Below, piece by piece: positions 43,184 through 52,370 of a stretch of DNA of 64,000 nt; position 1 is the stretch's first letter; every line of letters starts with the position of its first letter. Made by a program: the position numbers and the translations under genes. The notes beneath the pieces are model-generated. The model did not search any database and was not told where the DNA came from. It was given only the letters and a program-made list of their open reading frames with translations. Origin of the DNA: Paenibacillus wynnii (lineage in GTDB: Bacteria; Bacillota; Bacilli; Paenibacillales; Paenibacillaceae); NCBI RefSeq assembly GCF_030812855.1, contig NZ_JAUSTK010000008.1, forward strand, positions 124,001 to 188,000. The letters run 5' to 3'.

Positions 43184-43315
43184 TTAGAATACGCCGGCGC
43201 GAAGGATAATTACCAGCAGGATGTAGAGTACCAGAATAGCAGTTGTAGAAGTCATTAAAACTGCGGGATAAGGAGTTGGAGTAGGTACGGGCTTATGGCA
43301 ACAAGGATCACTCAT
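43184..43315 (-). CDS. YjcZ-like small hydrophobic-tail protein (43 aa)
   Basis: Starts MSDPCCHKPVPTPTPYPAVL and ends with one hydrophobic segment (AILVLYILLVIILRAGVF). This resembles YjcZ-type sporulation micropeptides, which have a short polar head and a terminal membrane segment. The stop codon is at 43184-43186 and the ATG at 43315; the ribosome site is weak (gtggtgag). Sporulation role is by resemblance only. Confidence 0.6.
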   Translation of the reverse strand: MSDPCCHKPVPTPTPYPAVLMTSTTAILVLYILLVIILRAGVF

Positions 43316-43435
43316 TAGACTCACCACGCTTTCAGAGTTGAGGTTGTTACTACAAGGTATAGTATGTAAAAACCCACGTAACTCTTGTGTTTCAGCCTAG
43401 TGTATTTTGTGGTGGAAGAAATAGGCTAAAAAGGG

Positions 43436-44638
43436 CTAAGCTGCCCGTCCCTTCCATTTCTGAATGCGGGATGATCTCTGCGCGCTGCCGGGAGGGAGAA
43501 GGATCAAGGCTGTCATCAGCAGTAGAAAGGCAATGAAATAAGGTGAGATTTCATTTCGTAAGGCTCCTGCTGTTACCGGTCCGGCAAAAGCACCTAAAGA
43601 CATGGCAATCGACTGCAGGGAGAAGGCTCTGCCGAGCCGCCCTGGACCGCCCAGACTGATGAACAATGAGGCCATAGCGGGAAACAGAACGCCTTTGGCT
43701 GCACCCAAGAGAAATAGAATAACGCCAACGGGGATCGTCCGAAAAGCTGCAAGGGAGAAAAAGCAGAAGGCCATAGCAAGCAGGGCCGCTGCAATTCTAA
43801 TGGCAGGAGCCAGACGGTTTAGAAAAAACATACTAAGTGTCAACAAAGCGCCCAGGCTAAGCAGTGACAGCAGAATCCCTGTGGAGAGAATACCCGCGCT
43901 GCCGCCACCGCTTTGGGAAAGCGGCAACTCAAAGAATAATACGCCTTGGGAGCAGGATACAAAAAAGGGTAATAGAAAATAACGTCTGGAGAAAAGTGTC
44001 ACTATACCCGGAACAGGCTTCTTCGCTGACTGTTCTTCCGGAATAGCCCCCTGCTCTAAGGGAATAAAGGCTGGGGGTATTAACTCAAGATGAGAAGGCT
44101 TTGGTACGCTAAAAAAGGCCATGATTCCTGTTGCAATCAGCAGCCAGCCAAGAGTGCTAAAGGTTCCGGCGAACCCCGCCTTGGCTACTATAACAGCACC
44201 TGCCGCTGGGGAGACGACAGAAGCTAAGGTGTGGACTATGCCGTGGCCGGACATATATTTACCTTGTACTGCGGTATCCGTTGACAGCGAGGCCAGAAGG
44301 GTCATACAAGCAGGAGAAAGAAAGGCGAGTGCAAAACCACTTGCAGCACGCAGCAAGAGCAGATGCCAAGGAAGCTGGGCATGCGCCTGCAGTAGAAGTA
44401 TAAAGCCTGCGGTCACCAAGCTGAACACAATATAGCGCCGGCTCCCTTTTCGATCAATAAGTACACCGGCCAGCAGATTTCCGGGAAGATGTGTCAGTGA
44501 ATACATACCCATCATCCAGCCTATAAAGGCAGGTCCAGCCCCAAGCGATAAGGCAAACGGCGTCAGGATAGGATATTGGGCATGCAAATCAAAGAACGCC
44601 AGGAAAAGAAATAAATAGAGCCAAAGCGCTGTTTTCAT
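43436..44638 (-). CDS. Major facilitator superfamily transporter
   Basis: 400 aa with twelve predicted spans in two halves separated by a hydrophilic loop (about 185-215). The MFS A-motif is seen as GVLIDRKGSRRYIVF after span 2. The ATG follows gaggaggtact. The substrate is not evident; the layout resembles drug/sugar exporters of the YfkF/YttB type. Monocistronic. Confidence 0.85.
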   Translation of the reverse strand: MKTALWLYLFLFLAFFDLHAQYPILTPFALSLGAGPAFIGWMMGMYSLTHLPGNLLAGVLIDRKGSRRYIVFSLVTAGFILLLQAHAQLPWHLLLLRAASGFALAFLSPACMTLLASLSTDTAVQGKYMSGHGIVHTLASVVSPAAGAVIVAKAGFAGTFSTLGWLLIATGIMAFFSVPKPSHLELIPPAFIPLEQGAIPEEQSAKKPVPGIVTLFSRRYFLLPFFVSCSQGVLFFELPLSQSGGGSAGILSTGILLSLLSLGALLTLSMFFLNRLAPAIRIAAALLAMAFCFFSLAAFRTIPVGVILFLLGAAKGVLFPAMASLFISLGGPGRLGRAFSLQSIAMSLGAFAGPVTAGALRNEISPYFIAFLLLMTALILLPPGSAQRSSRIQKWKGRAA

Positions 44639-44942
44639 AGAATAGTACCTCCTCCTTAGCCTGCCTCTTGGCCTGAATAAACCGGGCGGACTTAATAAAC
44701 ATAAATGAGAGAATAAGGCTCTACTTGTACTTTACGTGGGACATAGTAGGCTTATACCGTTTTTTTATCCGCCGATTGAATGGTTTGCTGGTACTACTGT
44801 GGAACAATCCACCAGAGCCTGACTATTCGGGAACCATGAATTATGATGGGCATTCATGTATAATAATTAATAACCGTGTGATTCATGCGGCATAAGGATT
44901 GACCTTAAGTGGAAAACAGGTGACAGGAGTGTTGTAAAGTTG
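44639..44942. other. 304-bp divergent intergenic region
   Basis: Separates the MFS gene from a membrane-protein operon. A TATAAT at 44859-44864 lies about 80 bp before the downstream start and is a candidate -10; no convincing -35 is seen. Nothing else recognisable. Confidence 0.45.
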
Positions 44943-45395
44943 ATGGATACGCAGGTGTGGTCACAGTTTATTAGAGAAAACTGGCTGGTTATCGTTATTG
45001 CGCTCGTATTATTGTTTGCAGTAGTGAATCTGGTGAAGACTGTATTGAAATGGGCAATTGTAATTATTATCGTGGTTGGTCTTTTCATCTATAGCGGCGT
45101 TACGATGGATCAGTTGGGAAATGCAGTGGATAAGGTTAAGGAAGGGACAGTAAGCACACTTAAGAGCGAAGCTCAGGAAGTTATGCTTAAGGAAGCAAAG
45201 GATGCCGTATATACAATGAATGACGACGGGACCTTTACCATTACTTCTCCGAATATAGAAGTTAAGGGAACGGCGGGCCAAGATAAGGTGGATGTTACCT
45301 TCAGAGGCGTAAGTCTTGGTAAATGGAGTGTTACCGACACCATGAAGACCTTTATTGAGGAAGCAAGCAAACAGCAGGGAGCTGCAGGTAAATAA
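44943..45395 (+). CDS. Two-span membrane protein of unknown function
   Basis: 150 aa. Two adjacent hydrophobic segments (about 15-33 and 36-50) are followed by a soluble domain of about 95 residues with beta-strand character (GTFTITSPNIEVKGTAGQDKVDVTFRGVSLG). The ATG at 44943 is preferred to the TTG one codon earlier; aggag is upstream. It precedes a CvpA/transglutaminase-like protein by 46 bp and probably forms an operon with it. Family not recognised. Confidence 0.75.
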   Translation: MDTQVWSQFIRENWLVIVIALVLLFAVVNLVKTVLKWAIVIIIVVGLFIYSGVTMDQLGNAVDKVKEGTVSTLKSEAQEVMLKEAKDAVYTMNDDGTFTITSPNIEVKGTAGQDKVDVTFRGVSLGKWSVTDTMKTFIEEASKQQGAAGK

Positions 45396-45441
45396 TGAGT
45401 AGTAGACAAAAGAACGGCAGCGCAGCATCAGGAGGGATATC

Positions 45442-46584
45442 ATGCTGAACGGGTGGTTAGAACGTCTGAGTGAGGCAAATGTCATTTCAGTCGCCCTTTT
45501 GCTAATTGTTGCCTTTTCTGTAGTGCAGGGTTTGAGCAGGGGCTTCTTTATTTCGATCGGCAAATTACTTGGACTGCTGGGTTCAGGTCTAATTACGATT
45601 GTTTCTTTATTTCTAGCCGTTCTGGGAACTCTTTATCTCTCGCCTCGTATTCAACAGTGGGCGGCGGAAATTAAGCTTCCAGATATAGAATTGAATGCTT
45701 GGCAGCAGATCTACTATACAGGAACCTCTGTGCTGTCAGAATCTACATGGGTTCGTTTTATAGTGATCCTAATGGTTAGTTATAGCATCATCCGCTTGAT
45801 CTTGGGATTTCTGTCTCCTCTATTGCCTTTGCAGAGACGACGTCCGCTGAGAATGGGAGATCGAAAGGTGACCTCCTTAAGCCGTTTGGGCGGAGGCTTG
45901 ATCGGTGCTCTAATTGGAGTCTCACGCTGCCTGGTTATTATAATTGTCCTGTTCGTTGCAGTGGGTCTGAATCCTGACAGTGGGTTCAGTCGCTACGTCG
46001 AGTCTTCCCCTGTATACAGGGGAAGTGCGGCGGCCGTAATCGAACCGATTGCGGGTAAGACGGTTCAAGCGAAACTCCCCATCCTGACCCAGATAGTTGC
46101 AGCAGAGATGGATGACATTCTTCGTCGTAAATATGAAGTGATTGACCGTGAAATTCCGTCTGATATTAAGGGTGCTGCTGTTAAAATTGTCGGAAAGAGC
46201 AACAGTGAGGAAGAAAAGGCGCGGCTGTTATATGATTGGGTAGGAACTCGAATCTCTTATGATTACGCGAAAGCGGAAAATTACGAGCAAAATCGCATTT
46301 GGCATGAGCAAAGTCCGCAAGATACCTTCGATACCCGGCTTGGTGTGTGCATTGATTACGCCCGTCTCTATGCGGTAATGGCCCGCTCACAAAACCTGCA
46401 GGTACGGGTAGTGACCGGTCAAGGTTATGACGGAGTCGGAGGATATGGCCCTCATGCGTGGAACGAAGTATATATAGATGAACGGAAGACATGGATTCCA
46501 CTGGATTCCACTTGGGCGCAAAGCGGTGATTGGTTTAATCCTACAGATTTCAGTGATACTCATCTCAGGGAGAGTGTGCTTTGA
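45442..46584 (+). CDS. Membrane-anchored transglutaminase-like protein
   Basis: 380 aa. The N-terminal 175 residues contain about four membrane spans in a CvpA-like layout. The C-terminal domain (about 245-370) is transglutaminase-like, with the Cys-His-Asp triad C303 (GVCIDYARLYAVMAR), H338 (GPHAWNEVYI) and D355 (PLDSTW). Such domains are often proteases or cell-wall-linked. ATG after aggaggg. It lies upstream of a penicillin-binding protein gene, consistent with an envelope role, but the substrate is unknown. Confidence 0.86.
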   Translation: MLNGWLERLSEANVISVALLLIVAFSVVQGLSRGFFISIGKLLGLLGSGLITIVSLFLAVLGTLYLSPRIQQWAAEIKLPDIELNAWQQIYYTGTSVLSESTWVRFIVILMVSYSIIRLILGFLSPLLPLQRRRPLRMGDRKVTSLSRLGGGLIGALIGVSRCLVIIIVLFVAVGLNPDSGFSRYVESSPVYRGSAAAVIEPIAGKTVQAKLPILTQIVAAEMDDILRRKYEVIDREIPSDIKGAAVKIVGKSNSEEEKARLLYDWVGTRISYDYAKAENYEQNRIWHEQSPQDTFDTRLGVCIDYARLYAVMARSQNLQVRVVTGQGYDGVGGYGPHAWNEVYIDERKTWIPLDSTWAQSGDWFNPTDFSDTHLRESVL

Positions 46585-46659
46585 CCTAAGCATGCTGGAG
46601 CCGTCCGTGTTACAATAGGTCAGGCTTCAAACCATATTATTTATAAAGGAGAGAAAGAT

Positions 46660-48753
46660 GTGAGCCTCTTCGGTAAACAGGGCTCGCCCTCGGACGAGTC
46701 CAACAGTAAAAGCTCCATGGGACTGCGGATTAATATCTTCTTCTTTAGCACGTTTATTATTTTCTGCGTCATTATTATTCGTTTAGCTGTGCTGCAATTT
46801 GTGGAAGGACCTACATTAAGTGAGGTCGAGACGAATCGAGAAGTCAAGAATGTACCTTTAGCTGCAATGCGTGGAGTTATCTTTGCGGACGGGGGCGAAA
46901 AGCTCGCTTATTCTACGCCAGTTCAGTCATTATATATAACTCTAACTAAGGAATATACCGCTAAAGAGGTAAATAAAGAAACAGGGAAGTCCGTGCTTAA
47001 ACCGGAAGCCCAGGCTAAGTCTGATGCATTGGCCAATAATCTGACAGCTGCTTTCAACAAATACGGTTCTTCTGAAGCTAAGATGACAAAAGAAGAGGTC
47101 ATTGAGTCGATGGATTTGTATTTCAAGAAATTCCAGGGTTATACCCCCCGTCGGATTAAGGTTGATTTGTCGCAGAAGGAAGTAGCTTTTTTTATGGAAC
47201 ATAAGAACGACTATCCAGGTCTTGAAGTCGTAGAGGAGAGCGTCCGTCATTATGACAAGGATACTGTAGCCGTACAAACAGTTGGGTATATTAAGCTTTA
47301 TAAATTCTCCAACAGTCTTGCAATATATCAGAATATTATAAATGCAACTAAGAATACCCCAGATCCGGGACTCACGTACAAAGATGACGAATTTGTTGGG
47401 TTCGACGGCCTTGAATTACAGTATCAGCGGGAACTTCGAGGGCAAAATGGGTATCAGGAAATATCTATTAATGCTCAAAATATGGCCGAAAAGATTGAGA
47501 AGGTTGTTCCTCCAACAAAAGGAAACGATATATGGACGTCGATTAACAAGAATGTTCAGTTGAAAACAGAGCAGGCTATAACCGACCAAATTAACTGGCT
47601 TCATAAAAATCCTGTATTAGGAAAGCTACATCCAGATGCACTAACGGGTTATGCTGTTGCCATGGAAGTAGATACCGGAAAAATAATCGCTATGGCTAGC
47701 ATGCCTGATTATGATACCAATGTATTTACAACGGAAAGATTAGATCCGGAAGCCTGGTCTAAAATCATTAACAATTATCAAAATGGAACCATAAACTCTA
47801 TTTCTTCAGGAAGATCTGGTAATAATTTGGATTCCACTGTGTTTCTAGGCTCGACCATTAAGCCTTTAAGTGTTCTAATCGGCCTGAATGAGGGTTTCTT
47901 CAGTACATCTACAGTGTATCAAGACAAAGGGATTGCTTATTTCGGTAAAGCAGGACATGAAACTAGTGTCAGAAATGCGTCAAGCCACGTCTATGGAAGC
48001 ATGGATCCAGCAAGAGCGATTGAGAAGTCGTCCAACGTATTTATGGTTGATAAGGTGGGTAAAAGCCTCTATTTAAAATATCAGGATAAAGGGTTGGATG
48101 TCTGGGATAATTACATGAAACAATTTGGCCTAGGAGTATCGACAGAGAGTGGTCTTCCTGGTGAGCAGAAGGGTAAAGTTAACTATTACGACAAAGAATC
48201 CAACGGTAGTACTCAAGCGGCTCTTGTCTATGCTTCATTTGGTCAACAGGGTGGTTATACTGCGCTGCAGCTTGCACAATATGCCTCAACCTTGGCCAAT
48301 GAGGGTGAACGGATTAAACCTCAGTTAGTAAGTAAGATTACAGACCCTATGGGGAATGTGGTTAAAAAGTTTTCACGTGAGGTATTAAACAAAGTGGATT
48401 TTGATCAAGCGTACTGGGATGAGATCAAGCGTGGTATGAACAGTGAGGTGAGTTCGTTTAATGACTTCCCTTATGATTTTGCCCGGAAGACGGGAACCTC
48501 TCAGCAAGTTGCAAAGGGTAAATTACGCGATAACGGGGTCTTTATTGCCTACGCTCCGCGCAACAATCCGAAGCTAGCAGTAGCGGTAATCATTCCTGAG
48601 GGTGGTTTCGGTTCAAGCAGCGCCGCGCCTGTAGCGCGTAAGATATTTGATGCCTACGATTGGGAATATGGACTCGATGGAGTTCCGAAGAAAAGCCTTC
48701 AAACTACAACTCCAACCGATGGGGATACTAAAAATAAAACAGCTACTCAATAG
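46660..48753 (+). CDS. Class B penicillin-binding protein (PBP2-type transpeptidase)
   Basis: 697 aa monofunctional peptidoglycan transpeptidase with an N-terminal anchor (about 27-47), a dimerisation domain and a C-terminal penicillin-binding domain. The active-site SxxK is STIK (S398-K401), SxN is S457-S458-N459 and KTG is K610-T611-G612. Start is GTG at 46660 after aaggagag. The region around 90-200 is an extended linker/pedestal. It likely acts in cell elongation or division. Upstream a transglutaminase-like envelope protein, downstream a HAD hydrolase. Confidence 0.92.
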   Translation: MSLFGKQGSPSDESNSKSSMGLRINIFFFSTFIIFCVIIIRLAVLQFVEGPTLSEVETNREVKNVPLAAMRGVIFADGGEKLAYSTPVQSLYITLTKEYTAKEVNKETGKSVLKPEAQAKSDALANNLTAAFNKYGSSEAKMTKEEVIESMDLYFKKFQGYTPRRIKVDLSQKEVAFFMEHKNDYPGLEVVEESVRHYDKDTVAVQTVGYIKLYKFSNSLAIYQNIINATKNTPDPGLTYKDDEFVGFDGLELQYQRELRGQNGYQEISINAQNMAEKIEKVVPPTKGNDIWTSINKNVQLKTEQAITDQINWLHKNPVLGKLHPDALTGYAVAMEVDTGKIIAMASMPDYDTNVFTTERLDPEAWSKIINNYQNGTINSISSGRSGNNLDSTVFLGSTIKPLSVLIGLNEGFFSTSTVYQDKGIAYFGKAGHETSVRNASSHVYGSMDPARAIEKSSNVFMVDKVGKSLYLKYQDKGLDVWDNYMKQFGLGVSTESGLPGEQKGKVNYYDKESNGSTQAALVYASFGQQGGYTALQLAQYASTLANEGERIKPQLVSKITDPMGNVVKKFSREVLNKVDFDQAYWDEIKRGMNSEVSSFNDFPYDFARKTGTSQQVAKGKLRDNGVFIAYAPRNNPKLAVAVIIPEGGFGSSSAAPVARKIFDAYDWEYGLDGVPKKSLQTTTPTDGDTKNKTATQ

Positions 48754-48782
48754 GAGAGCATACAAGAATGGAGGGGTGGCAC

Positions 48783-49559
48783 ATGATTGCCAAATACCGC
48801 CTGCTTGCTTTGGATATGGATGGAACCCTGCTTAATGATGAACAGTTAATTACACCCGAGACGGCAAAATGGATCCAAAAGGCAAAAAACGCAGGTGTAT
48901 ATGTTTGTTTGTCCACTGGACGTGCATTTCGCAGTGCACTTCCTTATGCGGAACAGTTAGGCTTGCTGACACCGATGGTAACTGTAAACGGGAGTGAAGT
49001 ATGGAGAGCACCGAATCAATTGTACCGGCGTTCCCTCATGGACCCGCAGCTCGTAACGAAAATGCATGACATGGCGTTAGAATACGGCATCTGGTTCTGG
49101 GCGTATTCCTTGAATGAGGTACACAAGCAGGACAACTGGGACGGAGACGTGAAGAACCGCGAATGGCTTAAATTCGGTTACAGCACGGAGGATGACGATA
49201 TTCGCCACAAGGTGTTAATGCGGCTTCAGGATATGGGGGGACTTGAGGTTACCAATTCCTCTCCCTACAATTTGGAGATTAACCCTTTAGGTGTGAATAA
49301 GGCGTCAGGTATTAAGTCCGTTTGCAAATTACTCGGAATCAATATGTCACAGGTTGTTGCAGTCGGGGATAGTCTTAATGATCTTGCAGTCATTCAAAAA
49401 GCGGGTCTTGGAGTAGCCATGGGTAATGCCCAAAAGACAGTTAAGCAGGAAGCGGATGTTGTGGTAGCTTCGAACAATGAGGATGGAATTGCAGAAGTGA
49501 TACAAAAGTATATTTTATCGGATGCAAAAATATCCGGGGACAGTGTAACTGTTAGATAA
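48783..49559 (+). CDS. Cof-type HAD-IIB hydrolase
   Basis: 258 aa phosphatase of the Cof/YkrA group. The nucleophile motif DMDGTLL (D11, D13) is near the N-terminus, followed by LSTGRAFRSA, the cap domain, NPLGVNKASGI with the conserved Lys, and VGDSLNDLAVIQKAGLGVAMGNA at the C-terminus. The ATG at 48783 follows ggagggg; the ATG at 48768 overlaps that site. Substrates are typically small phosphorylated metabolites. Confidence 0.9.
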   Translation: MIAKYRLLALDMDGTLLNDEQLITPETAKWIQKAKNAGVYVCLSTGRAFRSALPYAEQLGLLTPMVTVNGSEVWRAPNQLYRRSLMDPQLVTKMHDMALEYGIWFWAYSLNEVHKQDNWDGDVKNREWLKFGYSTEDDDIRHKVLMRLQDMGGLEVTNSSPYNLEINPLGVNKASGIKSVCKLLGINMSQVVAVGDSLNDLAVIQKAGLGVAMGNAQKTVKQEADVVVASNNEDGIAEVIQKYILSDAKISGDSVTVR

Positions 49560-49581
49560 AAAACAATAGGAGTGAGCGTAT

Positions 49582-50061
49582 TTGACTATCCTGGGTTGGA
49601 TTCTCATTATCGCTTTATTTGTTATCGGAATGGCCGGTGCCGTCTATCCCATATTGCCGGGGGCACTGGCGATTTATTTAGCCTTTTTCGTCTACGGTTG
49701 GTTCTTTTCCTTTGAGCCTTTTGGTGCAGGGTTCTGGATTGTTCAGACCTTAATCGTCATCGCTCTTTTTGTAGCTGACTATGTGGTCGGGGCTTGGGGC
49801 GTCAAGAAGTTTGGCGGCTCACGTTACTCGGTCATTGGCTCAACTCTGGGGATTATCGCCGGATCCTTTTTTTTCCCAATCGGGCTTGTTATCGGACCCT
49901 TTATAGGAGCATTTATCGGGGAGTTAATAGCCGGTGCAGCGCCAGGGAAGGCAGTTAAGGTAAGTTTAGGCTCATTGCTTGGCTTACTCAGTAGTACGGT
50001 CGTCAAAGTAGTCCTGCAAATCACGATGGTCATCCTCTTTTTTATCTGGATCGGCCGGTAA
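49582..50061 (+). CDS. DUF456-family membrane protein
   Basis: 159 aa with about four hydrophobic segments and two Gly-rich repeats (FVIGMAGAVYPILPGALAIYL and GLVIGPFIGAFIGELIAG), the pattern of the DUF456/YqgC family. Start TTG at 49582 after taggagtg. Function unknown. It lies between a HAD phosphatase and a lipid flippase gene, all closely spaced and probably co-transcribed. Confidence 0.83.
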   Translation: MTILGWILIIALFVIGMAGAVYPILPGALAIYLAFFVYGWFFSFEPFGAGFWIVQTLIVIALFVADYVVGAWGVKKFGGSRYSVIGSTLGIIAGSFFFPIGLVIGPFIGAFIGELIAGAAPGKAVKVSLGSLLGLLSSTVVKVVLQITMVILFFIWIGR

Positions 50062-50074
50062 TTTATTTTAGAAA

Positions 50075-51718
50075 ATGAGGCGAAACCGTTTGTCCAAGAA
50101 AGAGTCTTTTGTCAAAGGCACGCTTATTCTGGCTGCTGCCGCTTTAGTAGCACGTGTTCTAGGGCTTGCCCAGCGTGTACCGTTGGAGCATTTGTTCGAT
50201 AGTGTAGGTAATGCCTCCTTCGGTGTGGCAAATAATATTTATCTGATGTTGCTTGCAGTAGCGACTGCAGGTATACCGAGTACACTAAGTAAAATGGTTT
50301 CAGAGCGTTATGCCCTAAATAGGGAGGAAGAAGCACAGCAAGTATACAGGGCGGCTCTTCTGTTCGCCGGAGCTGCAGGTATAATCATTACTATACTGCT
50401 GTACATAGGAGCACCTTATTTTGCAACCAATGTTGCGAATTTGCCTGAAGCAGCCCTAGCCATTCGCGCGATAGCCCCAGCTCTTCTTTTATTCCCTGCT
50501 ACCGCAATTATCCGAGGATATTTCCAGGGTAGAAATTATATGATGGCAAACGGAGTTTCACAAATCACAGAGCAAGTCGCACGAGTGGTGACGGCAATAC
50601 TTCTTGCTTATTTGTTAATGAAGCATGGCTCTAACAATACTACAATGGCGGCTGGAGCTTCTTTCGGCAGTGTTATTGGCAGTATAGCTGCTTTTGCTAT
50701 TATGCTGTATTATTCCTTGAAGTTACGGCGTGACGATAAAAAAGCGGCTTTAAATTATGCTCCGGCGCCTAAGTTACCTATGCTGGGGATTTATAAGGAC
50801 ATCTTTAAGTTATCTATTCCAATAGTACTTTCATCTCTGACGGTTCCCGCTGTAAATCTAATTGATAACTCCATTGCTATTCCGCTTCTTATTGATCAGG
50901 TGGGTCGGGATGCTGCTACAACAACGTTAGGATATTTAACGAGCCGGGCTCAAAGTGTGGCAGGTATTCCACCTATTCTTGCTATAGCTCTTAGTGCATC
51001 GCTTATCCCTATTATTTCGGCAGCCTTCGCTCGTCGTGATCATGATCATCTTAAGCGCCAAGTAACACTGGCGTTACGTATTTCTATTTTAACAGGAACG
51101 CCCATTGTCCTTTCGCTTGTGGTTGCCGCATATTCAATTAACGGTTTGCTATTCAAAAGCTTGGACGGAAGCGGAATTGTAGCCATGCTTACTCTCGGAA
51201 CGATATTTCAGATTACAATGATGACCACCAACTCCATTCTCTTGGGGATGGGGAAGTCACGTATCTCCATGTATTATGTACTGGCGGGAATTATTGTGAA
51301 GCTTGTAGCCAGCTTTTTCCTAAGCAAGGTGTTCGGTATCTATGGAATTATCGGAGCCACTGCACTTTGCTTTATAGTCATTACCTTGCTTAACATACGA
51401 ACGTTAAAGTCTGTGGTTAACTTTAGCATTATGGGCAAACGCTGGGGTGGATTTGCAATGGCTGTGATGGCATCTGGTGGCATTGGTTATATGCTCAATG
51501 AAGCAGGAATTATGTTGACTCAAGTGATGCCTGCCCGTCTTGCGTTTCTATTAACTTGCCTTGTTGTGGGGGCTACGGTCGTTATAATCTATCTTGTACT
51601 CCTTATCGTATTGAGTGTGATTAGCAGGGAAGAGGTTGTTAGCTATCCTAAAGCCCTGCAAAAACTGTTAAAGCCATTAATGAAACTGCAGCCTGAACGA
51701 GCTCGAATGAATGATTGA
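50075..51718 (+). CDS. MOP-superfamily polysaccharide/lipid flippase (SpoVB/YtgP/MurJ-like)
   Basis: 547 aa with about 14 spans. The N-terminus (KGTLILAAAALVARVLGLAQRVPLEHLF) and the segment GIPSTLSKMVSERYA are typical of the YtgP/SpoVB branch, whose YtgP member is a lipid II flippase in B. subtilis. ATG at 50075 has only a weak upstream site. Which lipid-linked precursor it moves cannot be read here; lipid II for peptidoglycan is most plausible given the PBP gene in the same cluster. Confidence 0.88.
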   Translation: MRRNRLSKKESFVKGTLILAAAALVARVLGLAQRVPLEHLFDSVGNASFGVANNIYLMLLAVATAGIPSTLSKMVSERYALNREEEAQQVYRAALLFAGAAGIIITILLYIGAPYFATNVANLPEAALAIRAIAPALLLFPATAIIRGYFQGRNYMMANGVSQITEQVARVVTAILLAYLLMKHGSNNTTMAAGASFGSVIGSIAAFAIMLYYSLKLRRDDKKAALNYAPAPKLPMLGIYKDIFKLSIPIVLSSLTVPAVNLIDNSIAIPLLIDQVGRDAATTTLGYLTSRAQSVAGIPPILAIALSASLIPIISAAFARRDHDHLKRQVTLALRISILTGTPIVLSLVVAAYSINGLLFKSLDGSGIVAMLTLGTIFQITMMTTNSILLGMGKSRISMYYVLAGIIVKLVASFFLSKVFGIYGIIGATALCFIVITLLNIRTLKSVVNFSIMGKRWGGFAMAVMASGGIGYMLNEAGIMLTQVMPARLAFLLTCLVVGATVVIIYLVLLIVLSVISREEVVSYPKALQKLLKPLMKLQPERARMND

Positions 51719-51820
51719 TATGATTTATGTCTCATTGTTTTACTTTTATGTTTGACTTCTGGATCACAATTTGCTTCACTTAAGGGAAGACTAGAATGTC
51801 TTTAGAAAGGACTGGTAGCC

Positions 51821-52165
51821 ATGGATAAAATAAATTCTCCCGGTGAATTTCAAGTATCTATTCAATCGCCGAGATTAACGGTGGCTGTCTTCAAAGCTGA
51901 CTGGTGCTCTGATTGTAAATTTATAGATCCATTTGTGCCGGAACTTGAGCAGAACTACAAGGGCCGCCTTACGTTGGTTGAAGTTGATGTGGATTCGGTG
52001 GGTGATGTTAGTCAGGAACAGAATATATTAGGCATTCCCAGCTTTGTTGCTTACAGTGATGGAAGAGAATTAGTCCGATTTGTTAGTAAGCTTCGGAAGT
52101 CGCGTGAGGAAATTGAGAATTTCCTGGATAGAGCTCTTGAGGTTTATCAAAGTATTCACAAGTAA
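51821..52165 (+). CDS. Thioredoxin-family protein
   Basis: 114 aa thioredoxin fold with active site WCSDC (C29, C32) in place of the classical WCGPC. It has the cis-Pro loop GIPSFVAY and the strand LTLVEVDVD. It may be a thiol-disulfide or bacillithiol-related reductase. ATG after aaaggactgg. Terminator follows. Confidence 0.88.
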   Translation: MDKINSPGEFQVSIQSPRLTVAVFKADWCSDCKFIDPFVPELEQNYKGRLTLVEVDVDSVGDVSQEQNILGIPSFVAYSDGRELVRFVSKLRKSREEIENFLDRALEVYQSIHK

Positions 52166-52172
52166 ATTCTAT

Positions 52173-52213
52173 AACACCGCTTTTGCCCCTTTGAGCTGAA
52201 GCGGTGTTTTTTT
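52173..52213 (+). terminator. Intrinsic terminator of the thioredoxin gene
   Basis: Stem aacaccgctt/aagcggtgtt followed by a T run. Confidence 0.83.
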
Positions 52214-52264
52214 CAAAATATAAGAAAGTATAAGTTTCCACCATACTTTGCTTATATTTCTACG

Positions 52265-52307
52265 AGAAACGGGTGCCGTCCCATTAAGGACGGCGCAGCC
52301 GTTTCTT
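52265..52307. other. Stable hairpin upstream of ctaA
   Basis: agaaacgg-g-tgccgtcc pairs with ggacggcg-ca-gccgtttct around a cattaa loop. It lies 64 bp before the ctaA start and lacks a T run on either side. It may be a leader structure or a processing site. Confidence 0.5.
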
Positions 52308-52370
52308 CTTGTCATAGGTTAAAGTATCTTTACCATGTCCTTCATTTCTTAGATACTGCGGGTGATATCA

